Source: Dryocola sp032000125 (GTDB taxonomy: Bacteria; Pseudomonadota; Gammaproteobacteria; Enterobacterales; Enterobacteriaceae). From it: 64,000 nt of DNA. Below are positions 26,885 through 35,548 of the stretch, piece by piece. The notes below the pieces were generated by a model that was not told where the DNA came from, did no database searches, and saw nothing but the letters and a program-made list of their open reading frames with translations. The number at the start of each line of letters is the position of its first letter. Positions within the stretch are counted from its first letter, which is position 1. The stretch covers positions 1-64,000 of the forward strand of contig DAMALH010000003.1 of the NCBI GenBank assembly GCA_032000125.1, read 5' to 3'. Position numbers and translations under genes: made by a program.

Positions 26885-27724
26885 ATGAACACAATTTTAG
26901 CTAACGCTTTCAGGCAAGGCTTACTCAACGGTGAAGTGCAAATCGGGCTATGGCTGAGCAGCACCTCTTCTTATCTGGCAGAGATTGCGGCGACATCGGG
27001 TTATGACTGGCTGCTGATTGATGGCGAGCATGCGCCGAATACCGTGCAGGATCTGTATCACCAGCTGCAGGCCACTGCGGCCTACAGCAGTCATCCGGTT
27101 ATCAGGCCGGTTGAAGGACAGAAAAGCATTATTAAGCAGATGCTGGATATTGGCGCGCGCACGCTGCTGATCCCGATGGTGGATACGCCGGAGCAGGCGC
27201 GAGAGATTGTCAGCGCTACGCGCTACCCGCCGACAGGGACAAGAGGAGTAGGGGCAAGCGTTGCTCGCGCCGCCCGCTGGGGGCGCGTAGAAAACTATAT
27301 GGCACAGGCAAACGATGAACTGTGCGTATTGATCCAGGCTGAAAGCAAGCTCGCGCTGGATAACCTGGACGCGCTGCTTGAGGTTGACGGTATTGACGGC
27401 ATATTTATCGGACCGGCGGATCTGTCGGCATCGCTTGGCTACCCGGATAATGCGGACCATCCCGAAGTGCAACGTATTATCGAACAAAGCATTCGTGATC
27501 ATTCAACTGACTGGATGTTATGGCATTCANNNNNNNNNNGGGCCGCCGGAAAAGCCGCAGGCTTTCTTGCCGTGTCGCCGGAGATGGCGCGGAAATGCAT
27601 TGCGTGGGGGGCTAACTTTGTCGCGGTAGGCGTAGATACCATGCTTTATACCCAGGCGCTGGATGCGCGACTTGCCATGTTTAAAGACGCACCTCTCAAA
27701 GGCGGAGAAAAAAACAGCTACTGA
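26885..27724 (+). CDS. rhmA: 2-keto-3-deoxy-L-rhamnonate aldolase, interrupted by gap
   Basis: HpaI/YfaU-type class II aldolase splitting 2-keto-3-deoxy-L-rhamnonate to pyruvate and lactaldehyde. IDGEHAPN carries the catalytic His; VQAESK-like (IQAESK) and GPADLSASLG carry the metal ligands. The reading frame is kept across the N10 gap, but DHSTDWMLWHS plus the Ns stand where relatives have only about two residues between SIR and RAAGKAAGF. So 27 or more bases before the gap do not belong to a normal rhmA: either an assembly artefact or the edge of an insertion. Confidence 0.88.
   Translation: MNTILANAFRQGLLNGEVQIGLWLSSTSSYLAEIAATSGYDWLLIDGEHAPNTVQDLYHQLQATAAYSSHPVIRPVEGQKSIIKQMLDIGARTLLIPMVDTPEQAREIVSATRYPPTGTRGVGASVARAARWGRVENYMAQANDELCVLIQAESKLALDNLDALLEVDGIDGIFIGPADLSASLGYPDNADHPEVQRIIEQSIRDHSTDWMLWHSXXXXAAGKAAGFLAVSPEMARKCIAWGANFVAVGVDTMLYTQALDARLAMFKDAPLKGGEKNSY
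27530..27539. other. assembly gap (10 N)
   Basis: Ten unknown bases inside rhmA. True size is unknown. The flanking left sequence has CATTCA repeated at 27500-27505 and 27524-27529. Confidence 0.98.
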
Positions 27725-27841
27725 CTGGCGTACCGGCTCAGGGATGAGCCACGTGATAAGCATTTCCTCTGGCACGCGTTATTGACGCTTTTTATCGCTT
27801 GATTCAGATTACTCAACACCTTGTGTTCAGGATTAATTAAG

Positions 27842-28366
27842 ATGACCGATCTACGTATTCGCGTGCTGTCCTTTTCTGATATCGAATCAGGCGTTGCGGA
27901 GCTTAATGAAGTGCTGATCGACTGCGTAGCAGACGGCGCATCGGTAAGCTTTATGCATCCTTTATCCGTAGAGAAAGCCACGGACTTCTGGCTGGGCGTT
28001 GCCCGTGGCGTGGCAAACCGGGAACGCGTACTTCTGGTTGCGGAGGATGAACATCAGCAGATTGTTGGCACCGTACAGTTGATTATTGGCCAGCCGGAAA
28101 ACCAGCCTCATCGTGCCGACGTGGCGAAACTGCTGGTTCACCCGCGCGCCCGCCGCCGGGGTGCCGCACAACGCCTGATGCAGCAGCTTGAAACCGTTGC
28201 GTTACGGGCCGGGAAAACCGTTCTGGTTCTGGATACCGCAACCGGCAGCAGCGCCGAACTGTTCTACCAGAATAACGGCTGGCTGCGGGCCGGTGAAATT
28301 CCTGCCTATGCGCTGATGCCCGACGGCGAGCTTTGCTCGACAACCTTTTACTACAAACATCTCTGA
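27842..28366 (+). CDS. GNAT-family acetyltransferase
   Basis: A 174-residue single-domain GNAT. The acetyl-CoA loop is in VAKLLVHPRARRRGAAQRLMQQLE and the last motif in AELFYQNNGWLRAGEIP. The ATG at 27842 follows TTAAG. It stands alone after rhmA, with its own 117-bp upstream region; substrate unknown. Confidence 0.85.
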   Translation: MTDLRIRVLSFSDIESGVAELNEVLIDCVADGASVSFMHPLSVEKATDFWLGVARGVANRERVLLVAEDEHQQIVGTVQLIIGQPENQPHRADVAKLLVHPRARRRGAAQRLMQQLETVALRAGKTVLVLDTATGSSAELFYQNNGWLRAGEIPAYALMPDGELCSTTFYYKHL

Positions 28367-28414
28367 ATTTTTGGCATGTTTAGTGTCTGCAATTCAGCTT
28401 ACAGGCGCTTTTTC

Positions 28415-29350
28415 ATGGATAATTCCGCTCTCTGGTTTCGCGAATTCGGCCCGCCCGAGCAGGTTCTGGCACTTGAACATGCTCCTTTAACAGCGCGCGC
28501 CGCTGGCAAACTTCGCGTGAAAATGCGCTATGCTCCGGTTAATCCTTCCGATCTTATTCCCGTTACGGGCGCCTATCGTCACCGCGTTGTTCCTCCTCGC
28601 GTTGCCGGCTATGAAGGCGTCGGCGTGGTGGCTGAGGCCGATAACCCAGCGTTAATTGGCCAACGAGTTTTGCCGCTACGGGGCGAGGGGACGTGGCAGC
28701 GCTGGCTGGACTGCGACCCGCTATGGGCGGTGCCGGTGCCCGACTTTATCTCCGATGTGCTTGCCGCGCGCGGTTATATCAACCCGCTGGCGGCTTACGT
28801 GATGCTAAGAAAATGGCCGGTGCAGGGCAAAACGGTATTGCTGACCGCTGCGTCTTCCTCCTGCGCAGGACTGCTGGCGCAATGGGCAAGGCTGCAGGGT
28901 GCAAAAGCGGTGTACGGCGTTTATCGCTCGAACAAGCACCCCACGCAGCCTGAACGCAATGGGATTATCCCTGTCAGCATGACCGATAAAAAAGGGCTGC
29001 AACAGGCAGCCCAGCAGGCTGAAATAGTTTTCGACGCGGTTGGCGGCGAACTGGCAACGAACCTGTTACAGCCTTTACGAGCGGGCACAGACTTTATTTC
29101 ATACGGCCTGCTCAGCGGCCAGCCTTACCAGATGATGGGCGGATGCGTTCACCCGCAGCGCTTCCATTTACGCGATACGCTCGCCGTGACTGCGGTAGAT
29201 GTCTGGCAGCGGTGGTTTACCGAGCTTTGGGTTATGCTCCCGGCCAGCAGGCTGCCGGAAGTACGCCTGTTCCCGTTCGAAAACTGGCGCAAGGCTTTAG
29301 AGGAGTTTGCCGTGCCCGGGAGGCACAGCAAACCGATGCTGGAACTGTAG
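28415..29350 (+). CDS. zinc-type alcohol dehydrogenase-like (MDR) oxidoreductase
   Basis: A 311-residue medium-chain reductase: GroES-like N-terminal fold (RYAPVNPSDLIPVTGAY, PRVAGYEGVGVV) and a Rossmann domain (TVLLTAASSSCAGLLAQWARLQGAKAV). No structural or catalytic zinc cysteines are apparent, and PVNPSDL is typical of the quinone/enoyl reductase (MECR/QOR) branch, so an NADPH-dependent enoyl or quinone reductase is likelier than an alcohol dehydrogenase. I use the ATG at 28415 rather than 28376. It converges on dsbG with a 15-bp gap. Confidence 0.75.
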   Translation: MDNSALWFREFGPPEQVLALEHAPLTARAAGKLRVKMRYAPVNPSDLIPVTGAYRHRVVPPRVAGYEGVGVVAEADNPALIGQRVLPLRGEGTWQRWLDCDPLWAVPVPDFISDVLAARGYINPLAAYVMLRKWPVQGKTVLLTAASSSCAGLLAQWARLQGAKAVYGVYRSNKHPTQPERNGIIPVSMTDKKGLQQAAQQAEIVFDAVGGELATNLLQPLRAGTDFISYGLLSGQPYQMMGGCVHPQRFHLRDTLAVTAVDVWQRWFTELWVMLPASRLPEVRLFPFENWRKALEEFAVPGRHSKPMLEL

Positions 29351-29365
29351 CGCCGGGGGGGTGTT

Positions 29366-30127
29366 TTACGGCTTATCCCCCATGATTGCCAGCAGGGTTT
29401 CGTCATCCGGCAACCCCTGATGCTGCTGGAGACGGCCTTCTTTATTGAGATAATAGATAGAAGGCGTCGCGCTGCCGCCCAGCTCATCCATCAGCGCCAG
29501 GTTATTCTTCAGCGCTTCTGTAACTTGCGGTGTGACGGTGGCCGGGGCGTTAAGCGCCATCTTCCCAAGGCTATTTTCATAATCCGCAAGGGTTTTCGCC
29601 GGATCTTTAGCCATCATGATTGCCGCAGCTTTCTGCGCGCTGTCCGGGCGCAGCATGCCTACCATCAGCACGCGTAGCTGTACTTTGCCTGACTTCAGCC
29701 AGGGCTGTGCTTTTTGCCAGAACTGCGTGCAGTACGGACAGTAGGGATCGGCAAACGCATAAACGATATGCGGCGCGTCCGCTTTGCCGGCGGCAATCCA
29801 GTGGTTTTTCTCCAGTTTCTGCCACATCTCTTTGGCCATTGGAGCATAAACCCATTTTTCGACCTGCTCATCGCTCAGGTTCTTACCGCCCGCATCGACC
29901 ATATTACCCATGATTGCATGTTGCTTATCCGGCGTCAGATAGACGGTGGTGCCTTGCCCCTGATACTGCATCGCATAGCCCTGGAGATTGCCCGGCGCTT
30001 TAAATTCGCCTTTTAGCTCAAAACCCTGCTTTTGCAGGGCTGCAATAGGGGCGGGGAGCGGGACTTGCGCAGCCAGCACGCAGGCGGGAAGCGCGAAAGT
30101 TAAAATCAAGCCTGATGCTCTTTTCAT
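29366..30127 (-). CDS. dsbG: periplasmic thiol isomerase/chaperone DsbG
   Basis: A 253-residue protein with a signal peptide (to about residue 20), a dimerisation domain and a thioredoxin domain with active site C130-P-Y-C133 in FADPYCPYCTQFW and the cis-Pro loop GSATPSIYYL. It matches E. coli DsbG, which reduces sulfenylated periplasmic cysteines and is kept reduced by DsbD. It lies 18 bp downstream of the acuI stop on the same strand, so may be partly co-transcribed. Confidence 0.93.
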   Translation of the reverse strand: MKRASGLILTFALPACVLAAQVPLPAPIAALQKQGFELKGEFKAPGNLQGYAMQYQGQGTTVYLTPDKQHAIMGNMVDAGGKNLSDEQVEKWVYAPMAKEMWQKLEKNHWIAAGKADAPHIVYAFADPYCPYCTQFWQKAQPWLKSGKVQLRVLMVGMLRPDSAQKAAAIMMAKDPAKTLADYENSLGKMALNAPATVTPQVTEALKNNLALMDELGGSATPSIYYLNKEGRLQQHQGLPDDETLLAIMGDKP

Positions 30128-30145
30128 TAATCGTCCTTATCCTCT

Positions 30146-31120
30146 TTAACGGATTTTGACCAGCGTTCGCCCCTGGATCGAATTGTTCAGGAAAGCTTCA
30201 GCAACTTTTGGCGCTTCCTCAAGCGTAATTTCAGTTGTTGCAGTCTCATAGAAGCTTTCCGGTAGCGCTTTCGCCAGCCGTTCCCATGCGGTGGTACGAC
30301 GGGCAAAGGGCGCGCTAACAGAGTCCACGCCCTGTAAGCGAACGTTACGCAAGATAAACGGCATAACCGTGGTCGGCAACTCAAAGCCACCCGCCAGACC
30401 ACAGGCCGCCACGCAGCCGGAATAATTGGTTTGCGCTAACAGTTTTGCCAGCACCGTGCCGCCAACGGTGTCGATGGCGCCAGCCCAGATCTGCTTTTCC
30501 AGCGGGCGGGTCTGCGCAAAATCGCTGCGAGGAACAATGCGAGCGGCGCCGAGTTTTAACAGATATTCATGGGTACTTTCGCGACCCGTGACGGCTGCGA
30601 CCTGATAGCCAAGCGCATGGAGCAGCGCTACCGCCGTGCTGCCTACGCCGCCGCTTGCGCCGGTGACTACCACTTCACCCGCACCAGGCGTTACGCCTGC
30701 TTCTTCAAGCGCCATCACGCAAAGCATGGCTGTCAGGCCCGCGGTGCCGACGATCATCGCTTTGCGGGCGGTTAGCCCTGCGGGAAGAGGCACCAGCCAG
30801 TCTCCTTTCACCTGCGCCTGTTCAGCCAGGCCGCCCCAGTGGTTTTCCCCCACGCCCCAGCCGGTTAAGACAACCTGCTGGCCCTTGCTAAAGCGTGAAT
30901 CCTCGCTGCGGTTCACCACGCCCGCAAAATCAATTCCCGGCACCATCGGGAAGTTACGAATGATTTTGCCTTTGCCCGTGATAGCCAGGGCGTCTTTGTA
31001 GTTCAGCCCGGACCAGTCGATATCAATCAGCACGTCGTCGGGACCTGCGGCAGGGAGATTGGTTTGCTTAACGCTTGCCAGGGTTTTGCCTTCAGCTTCT
31101 TCAAGAACAATCGCTTTCAT
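30146..31120 (-). CDS. acuI: acrylyl-CoA reductase (AcuI/YhdH family)
   Basis: A 324-residue MDR reductase using NADPH to reduce acryloyl-CoA to propionyl-CoA, detoxifying acrylate. SGLNYKDALAITGKGKIIRN, GIDFAGVV, TGWGVGENHWGGLAEQA and VTGASGGVGSTAVALLHALGY align with E. coli YhdH. The start overlaps the stop of the upstream TetR gene by one base, forming a two-gene unit under likely TetR control. Confidence 0.9.
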   Translation of the reverse strand: MKAIVLEEAEGKTLASVKQTNLPAAGPDDVLIDIDWSGLNYKDALAITGKGKIIRNFPMVPGIDFAGVVNRSEDSRFSKGQQVVLTGWGVGENHWGGLAEQAQVKGDWLVPLPAGLTARKAMIVGTAGLTAMLCVMALEEAGVTPGAGEVVVTGASGGVGSTAVALLHALGYQVAAVTGRESTHEYLLKLGAARIVPRSDFAQTRPLEKQIWAGAIDTVGGTVLAKLLAQTNYSGCVAACGLAGGFELPTTVMPFILRNVRLQGVDSVSAPFARRTTAWERLAKALPESFYETATTEITLEEAPKVAEAFLNNSIQGRTLVKIR

Positions 31121-31785
31121 TATTTTTCCTCATTAATCAAAAAGTTATTTGGTTGCAGGGCGCGTTTGAAAAACGCCCAGAAATCATCCAGCGGCTCCGT
31201 GCTGTGGAAGAGTTTTGCGCGCATAACCGCGCCTTCCCAGCCGGTCCAGAAAGTCGTAGCCAGCTCGGGGGCAGGGTAAGCGTCCGGTATTTCGCCGCTG
31301 TTAATGGCTTCCTGCAGGCAGCGGGCAACGCGCGTTTGCCAGTCCAGAAGAATAGATTTAAGCACCCCGGCGAAGGCGTCCGGCAGCAGGGGAGATTCCT
31401 GCAGTAAATTGCCGACAAGACAACCCCGCATGAAGTTAAAGCGAGCCATGCCCGCTCCGGCGGAACGGACAAAATCATCGATGCGCGCAAGGGCCGGCAG
31501 CTCGTCGTTCAGCAGGTGCTTATCAAGCTTTTGCGCAAAGTAGTGCTGATAGGCCTCAAGCACGGCGAGGCCAAAAGCTTCTTTGTTAGTGAAGTAATGA
31601 TAGAAAGAGCCCTTAGGCACGCCGACCGTTCTGACGACGCTATCAATACCCGTGGAGAGAAAGCCATTTTCGGTGACCATTACCACCCCCGCGCGGATCA
31701 GCGCTTCGCGGGTATCCGTAAAGGCTCTGTCGCTTTTCGGGGGGCGCCCGCGGCGGGGTTTTAGCGCTTCAGCCTCTGTCATCAT
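31120..31785 (-). CDS. TetR-family regulator (AcuR-like)
   Basis: A 221-residue TetR protein: HTH (GIDSVVRTVGVPKGSFYHYFTNKEAF) and a TetR_C_16-like ligand domain (GCLVGNLLQES). Overlap with acuI and a palindrome 8 bp upstream of its start indicate autorepression and control of acuI, as with AcuR for acrylate in other proteobacteria. Inducer here is inferred. Confidence 0.88.
   Translation of the reverse strand: MMTEAEALKPRRGRPPKSDRAFTDTREALIRAGVVMVTENGFLSTGIDSVVRTVGVPKGSFYHYFTNKEAFGLAVLEAYQHYFAQKLDKHLLNDELPALARIDDFVRSAGAGMARFNFMRGCLVGNLLQESPLLPDAFAGVLKSILLDWQTRVARCLQEAINSGEIPDAYPAPELATTFWTGWEGAVMRAKLFHSTEPLDDFWAFFKRALQPNNFLINEEK
31269..31276 (+). other. KOPS-like octamer GGGCAGGG
   Basis: Fits GGGNAGGG on the top strand, towards dif 6.7 kb away. 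Inside the TetR gene (antisense to it). Confidence 0.4.
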
Positions 31786-31792
31786 AATTTAG

Positions 31793-31802
31793 ACCGATCG
31801 GT
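31793..31802. promoter_or_regulatory. TetR-type operator of the acuI unit
   Basis: Palindrome ACCGATCGGT, extended as TAGACCGATCGGTTTT. The AGACCG/CGGT half sites resemble those of NemR/AcuR-type TetR regulators. It is next to the regulator start codon. Confidence 0.6.
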
Positions 31803-31922
31803 TTTTAATTCCTGATACCCTATGCCTGTTTAGACGATGAATCAATAATGCGAGGAACAAGTTGCAGAATATTTTGATTTCGCTCAGTTTAAGGGCGTCA
31901 ATCGTCTTTAACCGGAGACTGT

Positions 31923-32426
31923 ATGAAAGTCAGGCTGGCATCGCCCGATGAGGCGCAGAGGCTATGGGATATTCGGAATCAGGCAATAAGGCATGGCTGC
32001 CGGGCATGCTATGCGGCGGAAGTGATTGCGGCCTGGACCCCGGAAACTATGCCGCAGGCCTACCGCCGCGCCGTGGCGAATAATCCTTTTTTCGTAGTAG
32101 ACGATCCCGTTAGCCTGCGGCCGGTTGCGACAGGTTTTCTGGATCTCATCTCCGGTTCGGTAGAAGCCGTATTTACATTGCCGGCGTTTCTGGGGCAGGG
32201 AATAGCAAGCCGAATTTTGCAGGCGATAAAAGAAGAGGCCATACAAAGGGGATTTACCCAGCTAACGCTTTCTTCGACGCCGAACGCCTGCACCTTCTAT
32301 GAAAAAAATGGTTTTACGGTGATAGAAGAAGCGCTTTATCCTTCGGCACTGGCTGGAACCAGCCTGCGCTGTATGGAAATGGTTTGCGTATTGCCAATTG
32401 CCAGTGACATAAAACAAGCGGACTAA
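31923..32426 (+). CDS. GNAT-family acetyltransferase
   Basis: A 167-residue GNAT: AVFTLPAFLGQGIASRILQAIKEEA is the CoA-binding loop and ACTFYEKNGFTVIEE the last motif. The ATG at 31923 follows CCGGAGACTGT. A second, unrelated-looking GNAT follows after 8 bp; the two may form an operon. Substrate unknown. Confidence 0.82.
   Translation: MKVRLASPDEAQRLWDIRNQAIRHGCRACYAAEVIAAWTPETMPQAYRRAVANNPFFVVDDPVSLRPVATGFLDLISGSVEAVFTLPAFLGQGIASRILQAIKEEAIQRGFTQLTLSSTPNACTFYEKNGFTVIEEALYPSALAGTSLRCMEMVCVLPIASDIKQAD
32193..32200 (+). other. KOPS-like octamer GGGCAGGG
   Basis: Fits GGGNAGGG on the top strand, towards dif 5.8 kb away. It lies in the acetyl-CoA loop codons of a GNAT gene. Confidence 0.4.
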
Positions 32427-32434
32427 TTAAAAAA

Positions 32435-32905
32435 ATGAATACGATGGTAACGTTAAGAGAAATGACGGACGCTGAGTATCCTGCCTATCGGACATTATTC
32501 ATTGCGGAATATGCCCAGGATTTACAAGACTCGCGAGGATATTCCGCGCAGAAGGCCACGGATATTGCTACCCACGCCATAGATGTTTCCCTTACCGAGG
32601 GGCCAAATACTGCCGCCAATAATCTGTGGTGCATTTTGCCTGAGAATGACAGTGACACGATCGTTGGCTATTTCTGGTTGGTCAGGAAGGCAGACGCTTG
32701 CTGGGTTTCCGATTTTTGCCTGTTACCTGCATGGCGTGGGCGCGGTTATGGACGCGCATCGCTTGCGCAAATGGAGGCGCGTATTGCGGAACAACAGGTT
32801 AGCGAAATAGGGTTAAGAGTTGCCGTGAACAATCCGACCGCAAAGGCATTATATGAAAAAAGCGGATTCCAGATAACAGGCTTCAATATGATCAAAAGGA
32901 TCTGA
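32435..32905 (+). CDS. GNAT-family acetyltransferase
   Basis: A 156-residue GNAT: VSDFCLLPAWRGRGYGRASLAQMEARI, then AVNNPTAKALYEKSGFQITGFNMIKRI. The ATG at 32435 follows an A-rich run with no good ribosome site, so it may rely on coupling to the upstream GNAT. Substrate unknown. Confidence 0.82.
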   Translation: MNTMVTLREMTDAEYPAYRTLFIAEYAQDLQDSRGYSAQKATDIATHAIDVSLTEGPNTAANNLWCILPENDSDTIVGYFWLVRKADACWVSDFCLLPAWRGRGYGRASLAQMEARIAEQQVSEIGLRVAVNNPTAKALYEKSGFQITGFNMIKRI

Positions 32906-33013
32906 TAAAACGTGTAGCGATTCCCGACTTCGGGCTACCGTCAATATTGCACAAGGCTTGCAGAGACAGTAAGGTGTGCGCAATTTCTATAGTATCGCAG
33001 GACAAACATAGCT

Positions 33014-33298
33014 ATGCATTCCTCAAAAGATCCGCTGCACGGTATTACCCTTGAAGCATTACTGACCGTTCTGGTGGATAAATACGGCTGGGCGGAACTG
33101 GCGAAGCGTATCAATATCAACTGTTTTAAAAGCGATCCGAGTATTAAATCCAGCCTGAAATTCCTGCGCCGCACGCCCTGGGCGCGTAAGGAAGTTGAAG
33201 AGCTTTATATTGATTCTTTGTCCGAGCAAACCCCGTTAAAACAAGATCCGCCGGCCGAAAACCCGTGGACTAACTGGCGATCGAAAGAAGAAAAGTAA
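33014..33298 (+). CDS. VF530-family DNA-binding protein
   Basis: A 94-residue protein whose core (KDPLHGITLEALLTVLVDKYGWAELAKRININCFKSDPSIKSSLKFLRRTPWARKEVEELY, read in parts) fits the VF530/DUF2132 family, a small helical fold with DNA-binding assigned from structure. It stands alone in the same direction as its neighbours. Biological role unknown. Confidence 0.88.
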   Translation: MHSSKDPLHGITLEALLTVLVDKYGWAELAKRININCFKSDPSIKSSLKFLRRTPWARKEVEELYIDSLSEQTPLKQDPPAENPWTNWRSKEEK

Positions 33299-33460
33299 TA
33301 GCAGCAGCGTTTTTTTGCAGGATTTATTACTGGCATTTCGCTCGTGCAGTGCTTACTATTTGAAGCCGCTGTCTCGTACAGACAGCATTTAACCTCGCGA
33401 AAAATTGACTGCTTATGTGGTCAACACACACGCCGAAGTGTCAAGTACACATCCTCCGGC

Positions 33461-33490
33461 CAGCGTTTCCAAATTTTGACAGGAACGCTG
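33461..33490 (+). promoter_or_regulatory. leader stem that could hide the MFS ribosome site
   Basis: CAGCGTTTCC (33461-33470) pairs with GGAACGCTG (33482-33490), leaving one bulged T. The AGGA ribosome site at 33481-33484 lies at the base of the 3' arm, one base before the ATG-proximal spacer. Such a stem could lower translation. Confidence 0.4.
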
Positions 33491-33491
33491 T

Positions 33492-34676
33492 ATGAACAGA
33501 CCTCTTATCGTTATTTTTGCCACTGTTATCCTTGATACTATGGGCATCGGGATTATTTTCCCGATCCTGCCAACGCTGCTTAAAGAAATTACTCATACCG
33601 ACAACGTAGCGCTTTACCTGGGTATTCTGACTACGCTCTATGCGCTTATGCAGTTTGTTTTTGCGCCGGTGCTTGGCGCGCTCAGCGATCGTATTGGGCG
33701 CAGGCCTGTGCTGCTGTTGTCATTAGGTGGCGGGGCCATCAACTATCTGTTTATGTCTTTTTCACCTACGCTGTCCTTATTGCTGCTGGGGCGCACTTTT
33801 GCAGGCATGACGGGAGCCAGCCTTTCGGTAGCCATGGCCTATATCACTGACATATCACCGGTTGAGAAACGAGCGCGCCGTTTCGGTTTGTTTAGCGCCA
33901 TGTTTGGTATCGGTTTTATTGTTGGGCCTGTGCTGGGGGGAACGCTGGGAGATTACTGGACCAGATTGCCATTCCTTGCCGCCGCCGTTCTCAACGGCTG
34001 TAATTTTCTGCTGGCGCTGTTTGTCCTTCCGGAAACGCGTATCGCAGGGCGGGAAAAAATTAATCTGTCTGAGCTTAATCCGCTACGTTCGCTGGGCTGG
34101 CTGTTTACGCGTAAAGACGTTCTGCCAGTTGTATTCACCTTTTTTATTATGAGCTTCGCCGGAGAGGCCTACGGCATTTGTTGGGCGCTGTGGGGCCACG
34201 ACGCGTTTAAGTGGGGTGGCTATCAGGTTGGATTGTCGCTGGGAACCTTTGGCATTTTCCAGACGCTGGTACAGATTTTTTTGCCCGGCCCGGCAGCGCG
34301 GATTTTAGGAGAGCGGGGGGCCGTTCTGGGAGGCATCGTCTGCGCATGCCTCGCATTATGCGCGATGGCCTTTACCAGTCAAGGCTGGATGGTCTTTGCC
34401 ATCATGCCCGTTTTCGCACTCGGCAGCATCGGGACTCCCGCGCTTCAGTCCCTGGCGACGCTTCAGGTCAGCGCTGAACAACAGGGACAATTCCAGGGAA
34501 TTTTATCCTCAGCGGTGAGCCTGGCTTCGGTCATTGCGCCACTTTTTTTCTCGATAGCTTACTTTTCCGTGCAGGATAGCTGGCCGGGTGCCATCTGGCT
34601 TTCTGTTATCGTCATAAATGCTATAGCGGTGCCGTTAGTGCTGTACGGTATTCGAAGCAGGAGCCTGGTTGAATGA
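33492..34676 (+). CDS. MFS drug-efflux protein resembling class A-G tetracycline pumps
   Basis: A 394-residue, 12-TM DHA1 antiporter. LDTMGIGIIFPILPTLLKEI, APVLGALSDRIGRRPVLLLSL (motif A) and GMTGASLSVAMAYITDISP are close to TetA-type proteins, but the divergent tetR normal for those is absent, and identity with a named tet class cannot be judged here. Best called Tet-like MFS exporter; substrate unproven. ATG at 33492 behind AGGA. Confidence 0.82.
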   Translation: MNRPLIVIFATVILDTMGIGIIFPILPTLLKEITHTDNVALYLGILTTLYALMQFVFAPVLGALSDRIGRRPVLLLSLGGGAINYLFMSFSPTLSLLLLGRTFAGMTGASLSVAMAYITDISPVEKRARRFGLFSAMFGIGFIVGPVLGGTLGDYWTRLPFLAAAVLNGCNFLLALFVLPETRIAGREKINLSELNPLRSLGWLFTRKDVLPVVFTFFIMSFAGEAYGICWALWGHDAFKWGGYQVGLSLGTFGIFQTLVQIFLPGPAARILGERGAVLGGIVCACLALCAMAFTSQGWMVFAIMPVFALGSIGTPALQSLATLQVSAEQQGQFQGILSSAVSLASVIAPLFFSIAYFSVQDSWPGAIWLSVIVINAIAVPLVLYGIRSRSLVE

Positions 34677-34751
34677 CAACGGGCTTCCCGGAGCGTATTT
34701 TTATCTGGTGGCAATTATCGATGTAACAATCTATTAGCCGGGAGAAAAGTA

Positions 34752-35282
34752 ATGTCCAACGTTTTGCTGATTATCGATATGCAAAGGTTTATTGAGGACA
34801 GAATTAAAAATGGTATTAATTACTATCCGCACAATGCAATCAATAACATGGAGCATGTGTTAAAAAAATTCAGAGCTAACAATTGGTTAGTTGCGCATGT
34901 CATTCACCAGTCAGAAGGTGAAGACAGTTTGCTGAATCCGAATTCACCTCACTATCAAATAATCTCTGGTTTTGAAAACGTTACTAATGAACCAGTGTTC
35001 ATAAAGAACACATCTTCTGCCTTTGCTTCGACCGATCTGAAAAGATATTTGGATGAAAATGCCATATCAGAGGTTGTGGTTATTGGTGCAGTTGCTGGTT
35101 TCTGCGTCAATTCCACAGTCAGGCATGGGGCGGATTTGGGTATGAGAATGACGGTGGTTAAAGATGCGGTTATTAGTTTTGATTTAGCAAAAGGAAAACG
35201 AGAAGAAAAAAATATTCATGATGTCACCATGAGTCTGCTTGAGGCTGACTTTGCAAGAATGACCTTATCCTGCGAATTTTAA
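34752..35282 (+). CDS. isochorismatase-like cysteine hydrolase
   Basis: A 176-residue hydrolase with the catalytic triad D9 (LLIIDMQRF), K85 (VFIKNTSSAF) and C118 (GAVAGFCVNSTVRHG). Probably hydrolyses an amide or related small substrate (nicotinamidase/isochorismatase superfamily). Its codons are markedly AT-rich compared with backbone genes, suggesting recent acquisition next to dif. GGGAGAAAAG precedes the ATG. Confidence 0.88.
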   Translation: MSNVLLIIDMQRFIEDRIKNGINYYPHNAINNMEHVLKKFRANNWLVAHVIHQSEGEDSLLNPNSPHYQIISGFENVTNEPVFIKNTSSAFASTDLKRYLDENAISEVVVIGAVAGFCVNSTVRHGADLGMRMTVVKDAVISFDLAKGKREEKNIHDVTMSLLEADFARMTLSCEF

Positions 35283-35380
35283 CTATCAAGTCTTGATGCC
35301 CGGTTGCACATACAGAAGTCCATCAAGTGAAGTCCAACCGAGGCTTCTGATTTTCAACATCAAAGGGAGCAGGAGCTGGG

Positions 35381-35545
35381 ATGGGGAGTTGTGGTGGCAG
35401 GCATCATTATAAATTGAGGTATCAGCATCAGCGTCAGCGTTCAGCGCGGGAAAAGGAGCTTTCAGAGGCCGTCGGAAACCAAGCCAATGATGCTCTCACA
35501 AAACGCCGGATTCTGCCTAATCACACTTTTGTCAAAGCTCAGTAA
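35381..35545 (+). CDS. small hypothetical ORF abutting the IS
   Basis: A 54-codon frame starting ATG at 35381 behind AGGAG (35371-35375), with a basic, Gln/Arg/His-rich product (LRYQHQRQRSAREKE near residues 12-26). Its stop ends 3 bp before the IS left end. It could be a real small gene or the broken 3' part of something displaced by the IS. Not recognised. Confidence 0.25.
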   Translation: MGSCGGRHHYKLRYQHQRQRSAREKELSEAVGNQANDALTKRRILPNHTFVKAQ

Positions 35546-35548
35546 AAA

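Noticed and set aside
35301..35330. Second dif-like site left of the IS (GGTTGCACATACAG)
   Set aside because: Only part of a XerC arm is similar and no XerD arm follows, so no paired-dif element is supported.
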